A stretch of DNA of 64,000 nucleotides from Roseococcus sp. SDR (lineage in GTDB: Bacteria; Pseudomonadota; Alphaproteobacteria; Acetobacterales; Acetobacteraceae). Position 1 is the stretch's first letter, and each line of letters opens with the position of its first letter. Location of the stretch: positions 57,781 to 121,780 of the forward strand of contig NZ_JAHRCU010000016.1 of the NCBI RefSeq assembly GCF_019083995.1, written 5' to 3'. A program made the position numbers and the translations under genes. Under the pieces are notes generated by a model. It made no database searches, was not told the origin of the DNA, and saw only the letters and a program-made list of their open reading frames with translations. Positions 18,705-28,012 of this stretch are shown in pieces.

Positions 18705-19765
18705 TGTCCCTCGCGCGGCTGCGCCTCGCCCGGACCGAGGGTGTGGGCCCCGCGCTGCATCGCCGCCTGTTGGCCCGGCATGGCAGCGCCGAAGCGGCGC
18801 TGGAGGCGCTGGGCCCCCGTGCCCATCCGCACGACGGCGCGCTGCGCGAGATGGAGACGCTCTCCGCCATGGGCGCACGGCTGATCTTCCAGGATGACGC
18901 CGACTACCCGCCCTTGCTCGCGCTGATCGAGGATGCGCCCCTGGTCCTCGCGGCCCAGGGCAGCCTGTCGCCGCTTCGCCAGCGCGGTGTGGCCGTGGTG
19001 GGTGCGCGCAATGCGAGCGGCATCGCCCGCCGCTTCGCCGAGGACCTGGCCGATGCGCTGGCGGTGAGGGGCATCGCCGTCATCTCGGGCCTGGCGCGCG
19101 GCATTGATGCCGGGGCCCATGCCGGCGCGCTGCGTTCGGGCACCACCATCGCCGCCATCGCCGGCGGGCTCGACCGCCCCTACCCGCGCGAGAATGCCGC
19201 GCTCCAGGCGCGCATCGTGGCCGAGGGCGGCCTCGTTCTCAGCGAGGCGCCGCTCGGCACCGCCCCCCTCGCCCGCCACTTCCCGCGCCGGAACCGGATC
19301 GTCGCCGGGCTCTCGCTGGGTGTCGTCGTGATCGAGGCCGCGCTGCAATCGGGCACGCTCATCACCGCACGCCTCGCCGCCGAGGCGGGGCGCGAACTCT
19401 TCGCCGTGCCCGGCAGCCCGCTCGACCCGCGCTGCCGCGGCTCCAATGACCTGATCCGACGCGGCGCGCGCCTGACCGAGACGGCCGAAGATGTGCTGGC
19501 CTTCCTGCCCGAGGCGCCGGCCGCGCTGCCCATCCTGCGCCTTGCCGAATTGCCGGAAACACCCCCTGAAGCCATGGAAGAGGCACCACCCGAAACCGGG
19601 GCCTCGGCGCAAGTCCTTGAAATGATAGGTGCAACCCCGATAGCGGTTGACGAGTTGGGCAGGCGCTGCCAGCTATCGGCCTCTCAGCTCTCTGCCATCT
19701 TGCTTGAACTGGAATTGGCCGGGCGCATCGAAACCCTGCCCGGGAACCGGGTGGCACTGGCCTGA
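18704..19765 (+). CDS. dprA: DNA-processing protein DprA (RecA loader)
   Basis: A 353-residue protein that protects incoming single-stranded DNA and loads RecA during natural transformation. An N-terminal helix-hairpin/SAM-like region (RTEGVGPALHRRLLARHG) is followed by the extended Rossmann domain: VAVVGARNASGIARRFAEDLA, VISGLARGIDAGAHAGAL, and HFPRRNRIVAGLSLGVVVIEA with SGTLITARLAAEAGRELFAVPG. A C-terminal winged helix (about residues 300-353) is present, typical of Gram-negative DprA. The ATG at 18704 overlaps the plsY stop by one base (TAATG). Confidence 0.97.
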   Translation: MSLARLRLARTEGVGPALHRRLLARHGSAEAALEALGPRAHPHDGALREMETLSAMGARLIFQDDADYPPLLALIEDAPLVLAAQGSLSPLRQRGVAVVGARNASGIARRFAEDLADALAVRGIAVISGLARGIDAGAHAGALRSGTTIAAIAGGLDRPYPRENAALQARIVAEGGLVLSEAPLGTAPLARHFPRRNRIVAGLSLGVVVIEAALQSGTLITARLAAEAGRELFAVPGSPLDPRCRGSNDLIRRGARLTETAEDVLAFLPEAPAALPILRLAELPETPPEAMEEAPPETGASAQVLEMIGATPIAVDELGRRCQLSASQLSAILLELELAGRIETLPGNRVALA

Positions 19766-19788
19766 CGGCAGGCCGCGAAGGACCAGAA

Positions 19789-22515
19789 GTGACGGATATC
19801 GTCGTCGTCGAAAGCCCGGCCAAGGCCAAGACCATCGAGAAATACCTCGGCGGGGATTTCCGCGTCCTCGCCTCCTTCGGCCATGTGCGGGACCTGCCGC
19901 CCAAGGATGGCTCGGTCCGCCCCGAAGAAGACTTCGCCATGGATTGGGAGGCGGATGAGCGCGGCCAGAAGCAGATGCGCGCGATCAGCAGCGCGCTGCG
20001 CGGCGCCAAGCGCCTCTACCTCGCCACCGACCCGGATCGCGAGGGCGAGGCGATCTCCTGGCATGTGAAGGACATGCTGGAGCGTTCGGGCGCGCTGAAG
20101 GGCGTGAACGTCCAGCGCATCACCTTCAACGAGATCACCAAGCGCGCCGTGCAATACGCCATGGCGCATCCCCGCCAGCTCGACACACCGCTGATCGAGG
20201 CCTACCTCGCCCGCCGCGCGCTGGACTACCTGGTGGGCTTCACCCTCTCGCCCGTGCTCTGGCGCAAGCTGCCCGGCAGCAAATCCGCCGGGCGCGTGCA
20301 ATCCGTTGCGCTGCGGCTGATCTGCGAGCGCGAGAGCGAGATCGAGGCCTTCATCGCCCGCGAATACTGGACGGTGCAGGGCCGGTTCCTGACGCCGGCC
20401 GGCGCGCCCTTCTCGGCGCGGCTGACGCACCACCAGGGCCGCAAGCTCGAGCAGTTCGATCTCGCCAACGAGAAGGACGCGATGGCGGCAAAGGCGGCCG
20501 TCGAGGGCGCGTCCTTCACGGTCGGCTCGGTCGAGAAGAAGCGCGTCAAGCGCAACCCGCCGCCGCCCTTCCAGACCAGCACGCTGCAGCAGGAAGCCAG
20601 CCGCAAGCTCGGTTTCGGTGCCCAGGCCACGATGCGGACGGCGCAGGGCCTTTATGAAGGTGTGACCATCGGCGGCGAGACCGTCGGCCTCATCACCTAT
20701 ATGCGAACGGATGGCGTGCAGATGGCGCGCGAGGCCATCCAGGAGCTGCGCGGCCACATCAAGCGCGCCTTCGGGGAGGAGTATCTCCCCGTCGCGCCGC
20801 GCGAATATTCCAGCCGCGCCAAGAACGCGCAGGAGGCGCATGAGGCGATCCGGCCGACCGATGTGACGCGGACGCCGGAAGCGGTCGCGCCCTATCTGAG
20901 CGACCAGCAGCGCAAGCTCTACGAGCTGATCTGGAAGCGCGCCGTCGCCAGCCAGATGCAGTCGGCCGAGCTGGACCAGACCACGGTCGAGCTGGTGGAG
21001 CCCAGCGGCAAGACGCGGCTGCGCGCCACCGGAAGCGTCATCGCCTTCGACGGCTTCCTCAAGCTTTACCGCGAAGATACGGACGATGCCGCGGATGATG
21101 CGGATGAGGACAGCCGCATCCTGCCGCCGATGCGCGAGAAGGACCCGGTGAAGCGGCAATCGGTGGAGGCGACGCAGCACTTCACCCAGCCGCCGCCGCG
21201 CTATTCCGAGGCCTCGCTCGTCAAGAAGATGGAGGAGCTCGGCATCGGCCGGCCTTCCACCTATGCCAGCATCCTGCAGGTCCTGCAGGACCGCGAATAT
21301 GTGAAGCTGGACAAGCGCCGCTTCATCCCCGAGGACCGCGGGCGCCTCGTCACCTCCTTCCTCGTCGCCTTCTTCGAGCGCTACGTGGATACGGGCTTCA
21401 CCGCCGGGCTGGAGGAGCAGCTGGATGACATCTCGGGCGGCCGCGCCGATTGGCGCGCCGTGATGCGCGCCTTCTGGAACGATTTCCGCGCGGCGGTGGA
21501 TGCCACCAAGGATCTGAAGATCAGCGACGTCATTGATCGGCTGGATTCGGAACTCGGCTCGCATTTCTTCCCCAAGCCCGCCGATGGCGGCGATCCGCGC
21601 GCCTGCCCCTCCTGCTCGACCGGGCGGATCGGCCTGCGGCTGGGCCGGACCGGTGCTTTCATCGGCTGCTCGAACTATCCCGAATGCCGCTACACCCGCC
21701 CGCTCGCCGTGCCTGGTGCTGAGGGCGAGGGCGGCGGCGTGCTGGCCGATGGCGTACGCATCCTGGGGCGTGACCCGGTGACGGGCCTCGAGGTCTCGCT
21801 GCGGCGCGGCCCCTACGGCATCTACGCGCAGCTCGGCGAGGCCGGGGTGGATGAGAAGGGGAAGCCCACCAAGCCCAAGCGCGCCAGCCTGACCCGCGGG
21901 ATGGACCCCGAGGTGATGACGCTGGAGACGGCGCTGGTGCTGCTTTCCATGCCGCGTGTGGTGGGCCTGCATCCGGAGACGCAGGAGGAGATCACCTCCA
22001 ATCTCGGCCGCTTCGGCCCCTATCTGAAAATGGGCGCGCTCAGCAAATCGCTGGATCGCGATGATGATCCGCTGACCATCGGCCTCAACCGCGCGGTGGA
22101 TTTGCTGGCGAACGCCAAGCCGCGCGGCATCACGCTGGGCGAGCACCCGAAGGGCGGCACGGTGGAAGTGCGGCGCGGCCGCTTCGGGCCTTTCCTGATG
22201 CATGGGACGCGCGTCGCCAACCTGCCGCGCGGCACGGAGATGGAGGCGGTGACGCTGGAGGAGGGCATCGCCCTTCTGGCCGAGAAGGGCAAGGAATTGC
22301 CCCCCATGAAGGGCAAGGGCGGCCGCAAGGCGCCGGCGAAGAAGGCCGCGCCGAAGAAGGCGGAGGCCGCCGTACCCGCGGTGAAGAAGGCGCCCGCGAA
22401 GAAGGCGGCGCCGGCCAAGACGCCCGCGGCCAAGAAGGCAGCGCCTGCGAAGAAGCCGGCCGCCAAGAAGGCCCCCGCGAAGAAGCCCGCGGCCAAGCCG
22501 AAGAAGGCCGGCTGA
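19789..22515 (+). CDS. topA: DNA topoisomerase I
   Basis: A 908-residue type IA topoisomerase that relaxes negative supercoils. The Toprim domain holds IVVVESPAKAKTIEKYLGGDF and YLATDPDREGEAISWH. The active-site Tyr304 is in GLITYMRTDGV. One C4 zinc ribbon begins at Cys606 (CPSC ... CSNYPEC), followed by repeated TopA C-terminal GRFGPF/GPYGIY-type modules. The last 65 residues are a Lys/Ala/Pro tail of the histone-H1-like kind that in actinobacterial TopA aids processivity. The start codon is GTG at 19789, 23 bases after dprA; the TDIVVVES N-terminus fixes it. Confidence 0.97.
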   Translation: MTDIVVVESPAKAKTIEKYLGGDFRVLASFGHVRDLPPKDGSVRPEEDFAMDWEADERGQKQMRAISSALRGAKRLYLATDPDREGEAISWHVKDMLERSGALKGVNVQRITFNEITKRAVQYAMAHPRQLDTPLIEAYLARRALDYLVGFTLSPVLWRKLPGSKSAGRVQSVALRLICERESEIEAFIAREYWTVQGRFLTPAGAPFSARLTHHQGRKLEQFDLANEKDAMAAKAAVEGASFTVGSVEKKRVKRNPPPPFQTSTLQQEASRKLGFGAQATMRTAQGLYEGVTIGGETVGLITYMRTDGVQMAREAIQELRGHIKRAFGEEYLPVAPREYSSRAKNAQEAHEAIRPTDVTRTPEAVAPYLSDQQRKLYELIWKRAVASQMQSAELDQTTVELVEPSGKTRLRATGSVIAFDGFLKLYREDTDDAADDADEDSRILPPMREKDPVKRQSVEATQHFTQPPPRYSEASLVKKMEELGIGRPSTYASILQVLQDREYVKLDKRRFIPEDRGRLVTSFLVAFFERYVDTGFTAGLEEQLDDISGGRADWRAVMRAFWNDFRAAVDATKDLKISDVIDRLDSELGSHFFPKPADGGDPRACPSCSTGRIGLRLGRTGAFIGCSNYPECRYTRPLAVPGAEGEGGGVLADGVRILGRDPVTGLEVSLRRGPYGIYAQLGEAGVDEKGKPTKPKRASLTRGMDPEVMTLETALVLLSMPRVVGLHPETQEEITSNLGRFGPYLKMGALSKSLDRDDDPLTIGLNRAVDLLANAKPRGITLGEHPKGGTVEVRRGRFGPFLMHGTRVANLPRGTEMEAVTLEEGIALLAEKGKELPPMKGKGGRKAPAKKAAPKKAEAAVPAVKKAPAKKAAPAKTPAAKKAAPAKKPAAKKAPAKKPAAKPKKAG

Positions 22516-22516
22516 G

Positions 22517-24913
22517 ATGCCGCGCAGCGGGCCTCCGGCGAAGGGGCACAAGGCCCGCAAGTCCAATGCGAAGCGCCGGGCGGATGACCTCTCGCTCGCG
22601 CCGCCCGCGCCCAAGGCGGCCCGGCCGAAGAAGCCCGGCCGCGCCAAGGTGAAGGCGGCGCCCAAGGGCGCCCCCCTCCCGTCCAAGGCTGAGATCAAGG
22701 CCTTCCTCGCCACCACGGGCGGCCGCCTCGGCAAGACCGAGATCGCGCGGCATTTCGGCCTGGCCACCGAGCAGCGGCCGGCACTGCGGCAATTGCTCTC
22801 CGAGATGAAGTTCGAGGGCAGCGCCAAACCCGTGGGCAAGCGCACTTTCGCGGGCGAGGCCGCGGGCGCGCCCGTGCCCGCGCCGACGCCCCCGCCCAAC
22901 CTCGCCCCCGGCTCGCGCTATCGCCCCGCCGCACCGGGCCGCGCGGATGCGCCCCGTCCCACCCGCCTGCCCGAGACCATGGTGGTCGAGGTCTTCGGCA
23001 CCGATCCGGACGGCGACCCCATCGCGCGGCCCATCGGCTGGGAGGGCGAAGGCCGCCCGGTGATCTACATGCACCCCGAGCGGCGCGGGCAGACGGCGCT
23101 CGCCCCCGGCGAGCGCGTCCTGGCCAAGCTGCGCCACATCACCGGCGAGAAATACGCGGGCCGCACCCTGAAGCGCCTGGGGCGCAGCGAGGATCGCCGC
23201 CGCATCCTCGGCGTCTTCCAGGATGGCCGCATCATCCCCACCGACCGGCGGCAGAAGGCCGAATGGACCGTGCCCCCCGGCGAGACCGGCGGCGCGCATG
23301 GCGGCGAGATCGTGCTGGCCGAATCCCTGCCCTCCACCGGCTTCGGCCTGCGCCCCGCGCGCATCGTGGAGCGGCTTGGGAAGGTGGGTGAGCCGCGCTC
23401 CGTCTCGCTGATCTGCATCCACGCCCATGGCATCCCCGAGCTCTTCACAGCCGAGGCCGAGGAGCAGGCCGAGCGCGCCCGCGCCGTGCCGCTCGCCAAG
23501 CGGACCGACCTGCGCGAGATGCCGCTCATCACCATCGATGGCGAGGATGCGCGCGATTTCGACGACGCCGTCTTCGCCGAGCCCGAGGGAGATGGCTGGA
23601 AGATCATCGTCGCCATCGCCGATGTGGCCCACTACGTCACGCCCAATTCGGCGCTGGACCGCGATGCCTGGGCGCGCGGCAACTCCGTCTACTTCCCCGA
23701 CCGCGTCGTGCCCATGCTGCCAGAGGCGCTCTCCAATGGCTGGTGCAGCCTGAAACCGCAGGAGGAACGCGGCTGCCTCTTCGTCGAGATGCATTTCGAC
23801 GCCGCCGGCACCAAGACGCGGCACAAACTCGGCCGCGGCCTGATGAAGAGCTTCGCCCGCACCACCTATGAGCAGATCCAGGCGCTGCAGGATGCGGGCG
23901 AAGAGCTGGAGGGCCTGCCCGAGGGACATGTCGGCCGGCTTTATGGCGCCTTCCGCGCCCTGCTCGCGGCGCGCGAGCGGCGCGGCACGCTCGACCTCGA
24001 CCTGCCCGAGCGCCGCGTGATGCTGGACGCCGAGGGGAATGTCACGGCCGTGATCCCCCGCGCCCGGCTCGACAGCCACCGCCTCATCGAAGAGTTCATG
24101 GTCGCCGCCAATGTCTGCGCGGCGGAGGAGCTGGAGCGGCTGGGGCAGCCCTGCATGTACCGCGTCCATGCGCCGCCCTCGGATGAGAAATACAACTCCC
24201 TCAAGGAGTTCCTGGCGACCCTCGGCCTCTCGTTGAACCCTGTGGGCCAGCTCCAGCCGCGCGATTTCCAGCGCCTCCTGGAAAAGGTGAAGGAGATGCC
24301 CGAGGCGCGGATGGTCAATGAGACCGTGCTGCGCAGCCAGTCCCAGGCGGCCTATGACCCCGACAATATCGGCCATTTCGGCCTGGCCCTGCCGCGCTAC
24401 GCCCATTTCACCTCGCCCATCCGCCGCTACGCGGATTTGCTGGTGCATCGCGCGCTGATCCGGGGGCTCAAGCTCGGCCCCGATGGCCTTTCCGAGCCCG
24501 AGACCGCCCGATTCCCTGAAACGGCCGAGCACATCACCGCCACCGAACGCCGCGCCGCCGCGGCCGAGCGGGATGCGGTGGACCGCTACCTCGCCGCCTA
24601 TCTGGCCGATCGGGTGGGGGCGACCTTCGCCGCCCGCGTCTCGGGAATCCACGCCTTTGGCGTCTTTGTGACGCTGAACGAGACCGGCGCCTCGGGCTTC
24701 GTGCCCATGAAGGCGCTGCCGCAGGACCATTGGATCGTGGCCGAGGACAAGCGCAGCGTGGTGGGCCGCCACTCCCGCCAGGTGATCCGCCTGGCCGACG
24801 AGGTGGAGGCGCGGCTGCGCGAGGCCAATGCCCAGACCGGCAGCCTGGTCTTCGAACTCATGATGGGCGGCGCGCCGGCCCGCATGCGCGGCGGGCGCAA
24901 ACGAAAGGGTTGA
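22517..24913 (+). CDS. rnr: ribonuclease R (3'-5' exoribonuclease)
   Basis: A 798-residue processive RNase II-family exoribonuclease acting on structured RNA, with a role in mRNA and rRNA decay. A basic Lys/Ala/Pro-rich N-terminus (first 50 residues) leads to an RNase R winged helix (GGRLGKTEIARHFGLA), cold-shock domains, and the RNB catalytic domain. DGEDARDFDDAVFAEP near residue 345 holds the Mg-binding Asp residues, and HFTSPIRRYADLLVHRAL is the family hallmark. A C-terminal S1 domain (VGATFAARVSGIHAFGVFVTL) and a basic tail end the protein. The ATG is one base after the topA stop. Confidence 0.96.
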   Translation: MPRSGPPAKGHKARKSNAKRRADDLSLAPPAPKAARPKKPGRAKVKAAPKGAPLPSKAEIKAFLATTGGRLGKTEIARHFGLATEQRPALRQLLSEMKFEGSAKPVGKRTFAGEAAGAPVPAPTPPPNLAPGSRYRPAAPGRADAPRPTRLPETMVVEVFGTDPDGDPIARPIGWEGEGRPVIYMHPERRGQTALAPGERVLAKLRHITGEKYAGRTLKRLGRSEDRRRILGVFQDGRIIPTDRRQKAEWTVPPGETGGAHGGEIVLAESLPSTGFGLRPARIVERLGKVGEPRSVSLICIHAHGIPELFTAEAEEQAERARAVPLAKRTDLREMPLITIDGEDARDFDDAVFAEPEGDGWKIIVAIADVAHYVTPNSALDRDAWARGNSVYFPDRVVPMLPEALSNGWCSLKPQEERGCLFVEMHFDAAGTKTRHKLGRGLMKSFARTTYEQIQALQDAGEELEGLPEGHVGRLYGAFRALLAARERRGTLDLDLPERRVMLDAEGNVTAVIPRARLDSHRLIEEFMVAANVCAAEELERLGQPCMYRVHAPPSDEKYNSLKEFLATLGLSLNPVGQLQPRDFQRLLEKVKEMPEARMVNETVLRSQSQAAYDPDNIGHFGLALPRYAHFTSPIRRYADLLVHRALIRGLKLGPDGLSEPETARFPETAEHITATERRAAAAERDAVDRYLAAYLADRVGATFAARVSGIHAFGVFVTLNETGASGFVPMKALPQDHWIVAEDKRSVVGRHSRQVIRLADEVEARLREANAQTGSLVFELMMGGAPARMRGGRKRKG

Positions 24914-24922
24914 CGCAAAGGC

Positions 24923-24950
24923 TTGACGTCCCGGGCAAGGGCGCTAGAAC
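24923..24950 (+). promoter_or_regulatory. strong promoter of rpmG
   Basis: TTGACG (24923-24928), a 16-base spacer and TAGAAC (24945-24950, in the context GCTAGAACC) lie about 78 bases before rpmG. The GCTAGAACC-type -10 is common on ribosomal and tRNA genes in this group. A second TTGACG at 24910 lacks a matched -10. This gives rpmG expression independent of the upstream operon. Confidence 0.65.
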
Positions 24951-25028
24951 CGCCACTCCATTCCCGCACCGGCCTCCGGCCCGGCGCCCTCACGCGTACC
25001 GCACGCAGAGCAGAGCAAAGACAAGACC

Positions 25029-25196
25029 ATGGCCAAGGCCAACACGATCCTCATCAAGCTGATCAGCAGCGCCGATACGGGCCACTTCTACGTGACGAAG
25101 AAGAACACCCGCACGGCCACCGGCAAGCTCGAGCTGAAGAAGTACGACCCGAAGGCGCGCAAGCACGTCGTCTATCGCGAAGGCAAGATCAAGTAA
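25029..25196 (+). CDS. rpmG: 50S ribosomal protein L33
   Basis: A 55-residue ribosomal protein at the E site of the 50S subunit, too short for a default ORF cut-off. It reads [20 protein letters not shown], then [21 protein letters not shown] and [14 protein letters not shown], matching proteobacterial L33 throughout. It lacks the CxxC zinc ribbon, so it is the zinc-free (C-) form. It has its own promoter and a strong terminator directly downstream. Confidence 0.98.
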   Translation: MAKANTILIKLISSADTGHFYVTKKNTRTATGKLELKKYDPKARKHVVYREGKIK

Positions 25197-25229
25197 GGCG
25201 CGCGCGGGCTTCACCCGCGCCACCCCGTG

Positions 25230-25266
25230 AAAAAGGCGGCTGCCCGATCGGGGCGCCGCCTTTTTT
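25230..25266. terminator. bidirectional rho-independent terminator (rpmG / pleD)
   Basis: AAAAAGGCGGC (25230-25240) pairs with GCCGCC followed by six T (25255-25266), with a smaller GCCCCGA/TCGGGGC-type pairing in the loop. A-run and T-run flank the GC stem on opposite sides, so it can end transcripts from rpmG on the plus strand and from the diguanylate cyclase gene (stop at 25276) on the minus strand. Confidence 0.93.
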
Positions 25267-25275
25267 CGTGACACG

Positions 25276-26646
25276 CTATTGGGCGGATTTATCGAGGTCG
25301 GGGTCCGCCAGATAGGCACGGTTGCGACCATCCCGCTTGGCCCGGTAGAGCGCCTCGTCGGCCGAACCGATCAGCTGGTCCGCCGGCACGCCGGGTCCGC
25401 CCACGGCCACGCCGATGCTGATGGTGACCGGCAGCACCACATCCCCCGTGCGGATGGGTTCGGCCGCGATGGCCTCGCGCAGGCGGTCGGCCACGATCAG
25501 CGCATAGGCGCTGGGCGCGCCGGTCAGCACGGCCAGGAATTCCTCACCGCCATAGCGGGCGACCACGTCCGCCGCGCGGAGCTGCACGCGCAGCCGCTCG
25601 GCCACCTCGCGCAGCGCGACGTCGCCGACATTGTGGCCGTAGGTGTCGTTGATGGATTTGAACTTGTCGATATCCACCAGCAGCACCGCCGCTTCCTCGG
25701 TGCGCAGCAGCCCGTCCAGGTGGCGGCGCACATAGCGGCGGTTGCGCAGGCCGGTCAGCTGGTCGGTGACGGCCATTTCCAGCGAGCGGTCCAGCTCGGC
25801 GCGCAGCCGCTCCTGGTAGCGCTTGCGGCGGATCTGGTTGCGGGCGCGCGCCCGCAGCTCATTGGGATCGAGCGGGCGGAAGGCGTGGTCATTGGCGCCC
25901 AGGTCGAAGCCGCGCAGCACCTGCGTCTTCTGCGCCGTATCGGCCAGCAGCAGCAGCGGCAGATCCCGCGTGTTGTTCTGCGCGCGCAGGCGCGAGGCGA
26001 GGCGCAGCACCTCCGTCGCATCCGGCGGCAGGGCGAGCAGGGCGAGATCGAACTCGCCCTTCATCAACTGCTTCTGCGCCTCGTCGATGCTGGTGACGCA
26101 GACCGTCTTGATCGCATCCGCCTGCAACGCGTCACGCACCGCGGCCATCTCCTCCGGCACCTCGGCCAGCACAAGCGCCCGGGCATGGGCGACCGAGATC
26201 GCCGGCTCCGGCGCACTGCTCTCGAGGCCAAGCTCCCGCGCCGTCTCGGCGCGAAGGCGCCAGGCATCCTGCACCTGCTTCACACGCAGCAAGGCGCGCA
26301 GCCGGGCGAAGAGGGTGGCGTCATCCACCGGCTTCGAGAGGAAATCGTCGGCGCCGACCTCGAGTCCGCGCACGCGCTCGCTGCTGTCGGTCAGGGCCGT
26401 CACCATGACGACCGGAATATGCTGCGTGCGTGCATCCGCCTTGAGCGCACTGCACACCTGATAGCCATCCATCCCCGGCATCATGACATCCAGGAGAATG
26501 ACGTCTGGCAATTGCGTGAAAGCTGTCGTCAACGCCTCCTGGCCGCTGGAGGCGAGCAGGACTTCGTAATACTCGGCCTGCAGCTTGGCCTCGAGCAGGC
26601 GGAGATTGGCTGCGATGTCATCCACCGCAAGGACGCGGGCGGTCAT
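25276..26646 (-). CDS. pleD: PleD-type response regulator / diguanylate cyclase
   Basis: A 456-residue REC-REC-GGDEF protein making cyclic di-GMP. REC1 is intact: Asp9/Asp10, phospho-acceptor Asp53 in ILLDVMMPGMDG, and Lys105 in FLSKPVDD. REC2 (about residues 150-275) lacks the acceptor Asp (LALLALPPDA), as in PleD, where it serves as a dimerisation adaptor. The cyclase domain has VDIDKFKSINDTYGHNVGD and the active A-site YGGEEF. RAAD lies five residues before GGEEF and is a complete I-site for product inhibition. No histidine kinase is nearby. It is placed after rpmG, as in other alphaproteobacteria, and shares its terminator. Confidence 0.95.
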   Translation of the reverse strand: MTARVLAVDDIAANLRLLEAKLQAEYYEVLLASSGQEALTTAFTQLPDVILLDVMMPGMDGYQVCSALKADARTQHIPVVMVTALTDSSERVRGLEVGADDFLSKPVDDATLFARLRALLRVKQVQDAWRLRAETARELGLESSAPEPAISVAHARALVLAEVPEEMAAVRDALQADAIKTVCVTSIDEAQKQLMKGEFDLALLALPPDATEVLRLASRLRAQNNTRDLPLLLLADTAQKTQVLRGFDLGANDHAFRPLDPNELRARARNQIRRKRYQERLRAELDRSLEMAVTDQLTGLRNRRYVRRHLDGLLRTEEAAVLLVDIDKFKSINDTYGHNVGDVALREVAERLRVQLRAADVVARYGGEEFLAVLTGAPSAYALIVADRLREAIAAEPIRTGDVVLPVTISIGVAVGGPGVPADQLIGSADEALYRAKRDGRNRAYLADPDLDKSAQ

Positions 26647-26696
26647 CGGTCAGTGCTTCCCCTCAGGCCGGGCACGCAACGCAACAGGAGCGTGAT

Positions 26697-27317
26697 GTGT
26701 CTGAAATGACCTTGGGCCGGCCGGCGCCGGACGCCAACAAGACCCTGTTCTTCCGCCGCTGGCTGCGCAACCCGCTGCAGATGGGCTCGATCATCCCGTC
26801 CTCGCCCGCGCTGTGCCAGCGGATCGCGGCGGCGGTGGAGCGGGGACCGGACGAATACGTGCTGGAACTGGGCGCCGGCACCGGCGTCATCTCGGCCGCC
26901 CTGCTCGCGGCGGGCGTGCCGGCCGAGAAGCTCATCGTGGTCGAGATCGTGCCCGAAATGGCGGAATTCCTGCGGCGCAGCCTGCCCGGCGTGAACGTGA
27001 TCTGCGGCGATGCCTTCGACCTCAGGAACGCCCTGTCCGCGCAGATGCAGGGCCGGATCGGCACGGCCATCTGCGGCATCCCGCTGGTGCTGCTGCCGCT
27101 CGAGCGTCAGGCGGCCTTCCGGGACGCGGTGGAGAGCGTGGCGCCAGGCCGCGGCTTCCTGCTCTACACCTATTGCGCCACCTCGCCCCTGCCCTATCGC
27201 CGGCTTGGGCTGACGGCGCGGCGGATGGCCTTCACCGTGGCGAATTTCCCGCCAGCGAGCGTCTGGCGCTACCGCCCCGCCCAGGTCCCGCAGACCACTG
27301 CTTCGCATCACGCCTGA
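26697..27317 (+). CDS. PmtA-like phospholipid N-methyltransferase
   Basis: A 206-residue SAM-dependent methyltransferase. The N-terminal NPLQMGSIIPSSPALCQRIA is the membrane-contact and substrate segment shared with Rhizobium/Agrobacterium PmtA, and VLELGAGTGVISAALLAAG is SAM motif I. Then come IVVEIVPEMAEFLRR and CGIPLVLLP. PmtA methylates phosphatidylethanolamine towards phosphatidylcholine on the inner leaflet. Distinction from related rRNA-adenine methyltransferase-like proteins rests on the N-terminal pattern. The start is GTG at 26697 with CAGGAG 8 bases upstream (26684-26689); the alternative ATG at 26706 would lose little. It diverges from pleD. Confidence 0.85.
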   Translation: MSEMTLGRPAPDANKTLFFRRWLRNPLQMGSIIPSSPALCQRIAAAVERGPDEYVLELGAGTGVISAALLAAGVPAEKLIVVEIVPEMAEFLRRSLPGVNVICGDAFDLRNALSAQMQGRIGTAICGIPLVLLPLERQAAFRDAVESVAPGRGFLLYTYCATSPLPYRRLGLTARRMAFTVANFPPASVWRYRPAQVPQTTASHHA

Positions 27318-27373
27318 CATTGCAGGCAAAATAGCATGGCCTGAACACGGCGAGGAGGGGCCTTCGGCACCCT

Positions 27374-28012
27374 TCAGCCGCTGGTCAGCGTGTGCTCCGT
27401 GCCGTCCGCGGCGCGCAGATGCGCGATCAAGCGTGGATGCGGCCCGCGCTTGACCTTGAGCGCGGCGCCGAGCCCGCGCTCCTCCAGCGCGCGGCGCAGC
27501 GCTTCGTCCTCGGGATGCTCCGCCTCCAGCGCCGTGAGGCGAAAATGGCTGTCATGCAGGTGGCGCCCGGCGCGCTCGCCCCGCCACTCGATCATCGGCG
27601 GGATGAGGTTGTCCATGTCCTGGCGCTGGGGGGGAACGGCGAAGCGCCAGGCGAGGTCGCCGCGCTTCATCTCTCGCACCGCGCCCCCACGCGGACCGAG
27701 CCGCGCCATGACGGAATCCATCGAGGGCGTGCGCGCCACCCAGCCCAGCAGCCGCGGCTCGGCCTCCAGCATCAGGCGCGTGGCGGGGTCGTCCAGGTCG
27801 AAAAGCCTCGGCTGGGGGGGTTCCGGCTGGCTCGGATCGGGCGCGATGATCTCCAGATAACAATCGGGGCCAAGGCCCACGAGCATATTGTGCGTGCCCG
27901 CCCCCTCATGCTTGCCGCCGGCCTGCGGCTTCACGCCGAGCAGGCGCGTGACGAAGCCGGCCCCCTCTTCCAGGGTGCGGGCGCCGAGGACGATGTGGTC
28001 GATCTCGGCCAT
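27374..28012 (-). CDS. glyoxalase-like (VOC superfamily) protein
   Basis: A 212-residue protein with the Glyoxalase_3-type fold: MAEIDHIVLGARTLEEGAGFV and GGKHEGAGTHNMLVGLGPDCYLEIIAP are typical. IDH and YLEI supply a possible metal-binding His/Glu pair. Members of this family are uncharacterised, and lyase, dioxygenase or isomerase activity cannot be told from sequence. The ATG at 28012 follows GAAGG about 12 bases upstream. No partner gene is obvious: the gap to the binding-protein gene (28013-28170) shows only a 16-codon open frame. Confidence 0.85.
   Translation of the reverse strand: MAEIDHIVLGARTLEEGAGFVTRLLGVKPQAGGKHEGAGTHNMLVGLGPDCYLEIIAPDPSQPEPPQPRLFDLDDPATRLMLEAEPRLLGWVARTPSMDSVMARLGPRGGAVREMKRGDLAWRFAVPPQRQDMDNLIPPMIEWRGERAGRHLHDSHFRLTALEAEHPEDEALRRALEERGLGAALKVKRGPHPRLIAHLRAADGTEHTLTSG

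Noticed and set aside
19684..22899. Very long minus-strand open frame opposite topA and rnr (over 1000 codons)
   Set aside because: It is the mirror of the strong GC third-position bias of topA; the product is His/Arg/Gly-rich with no domain, and topA/rnr are certain.
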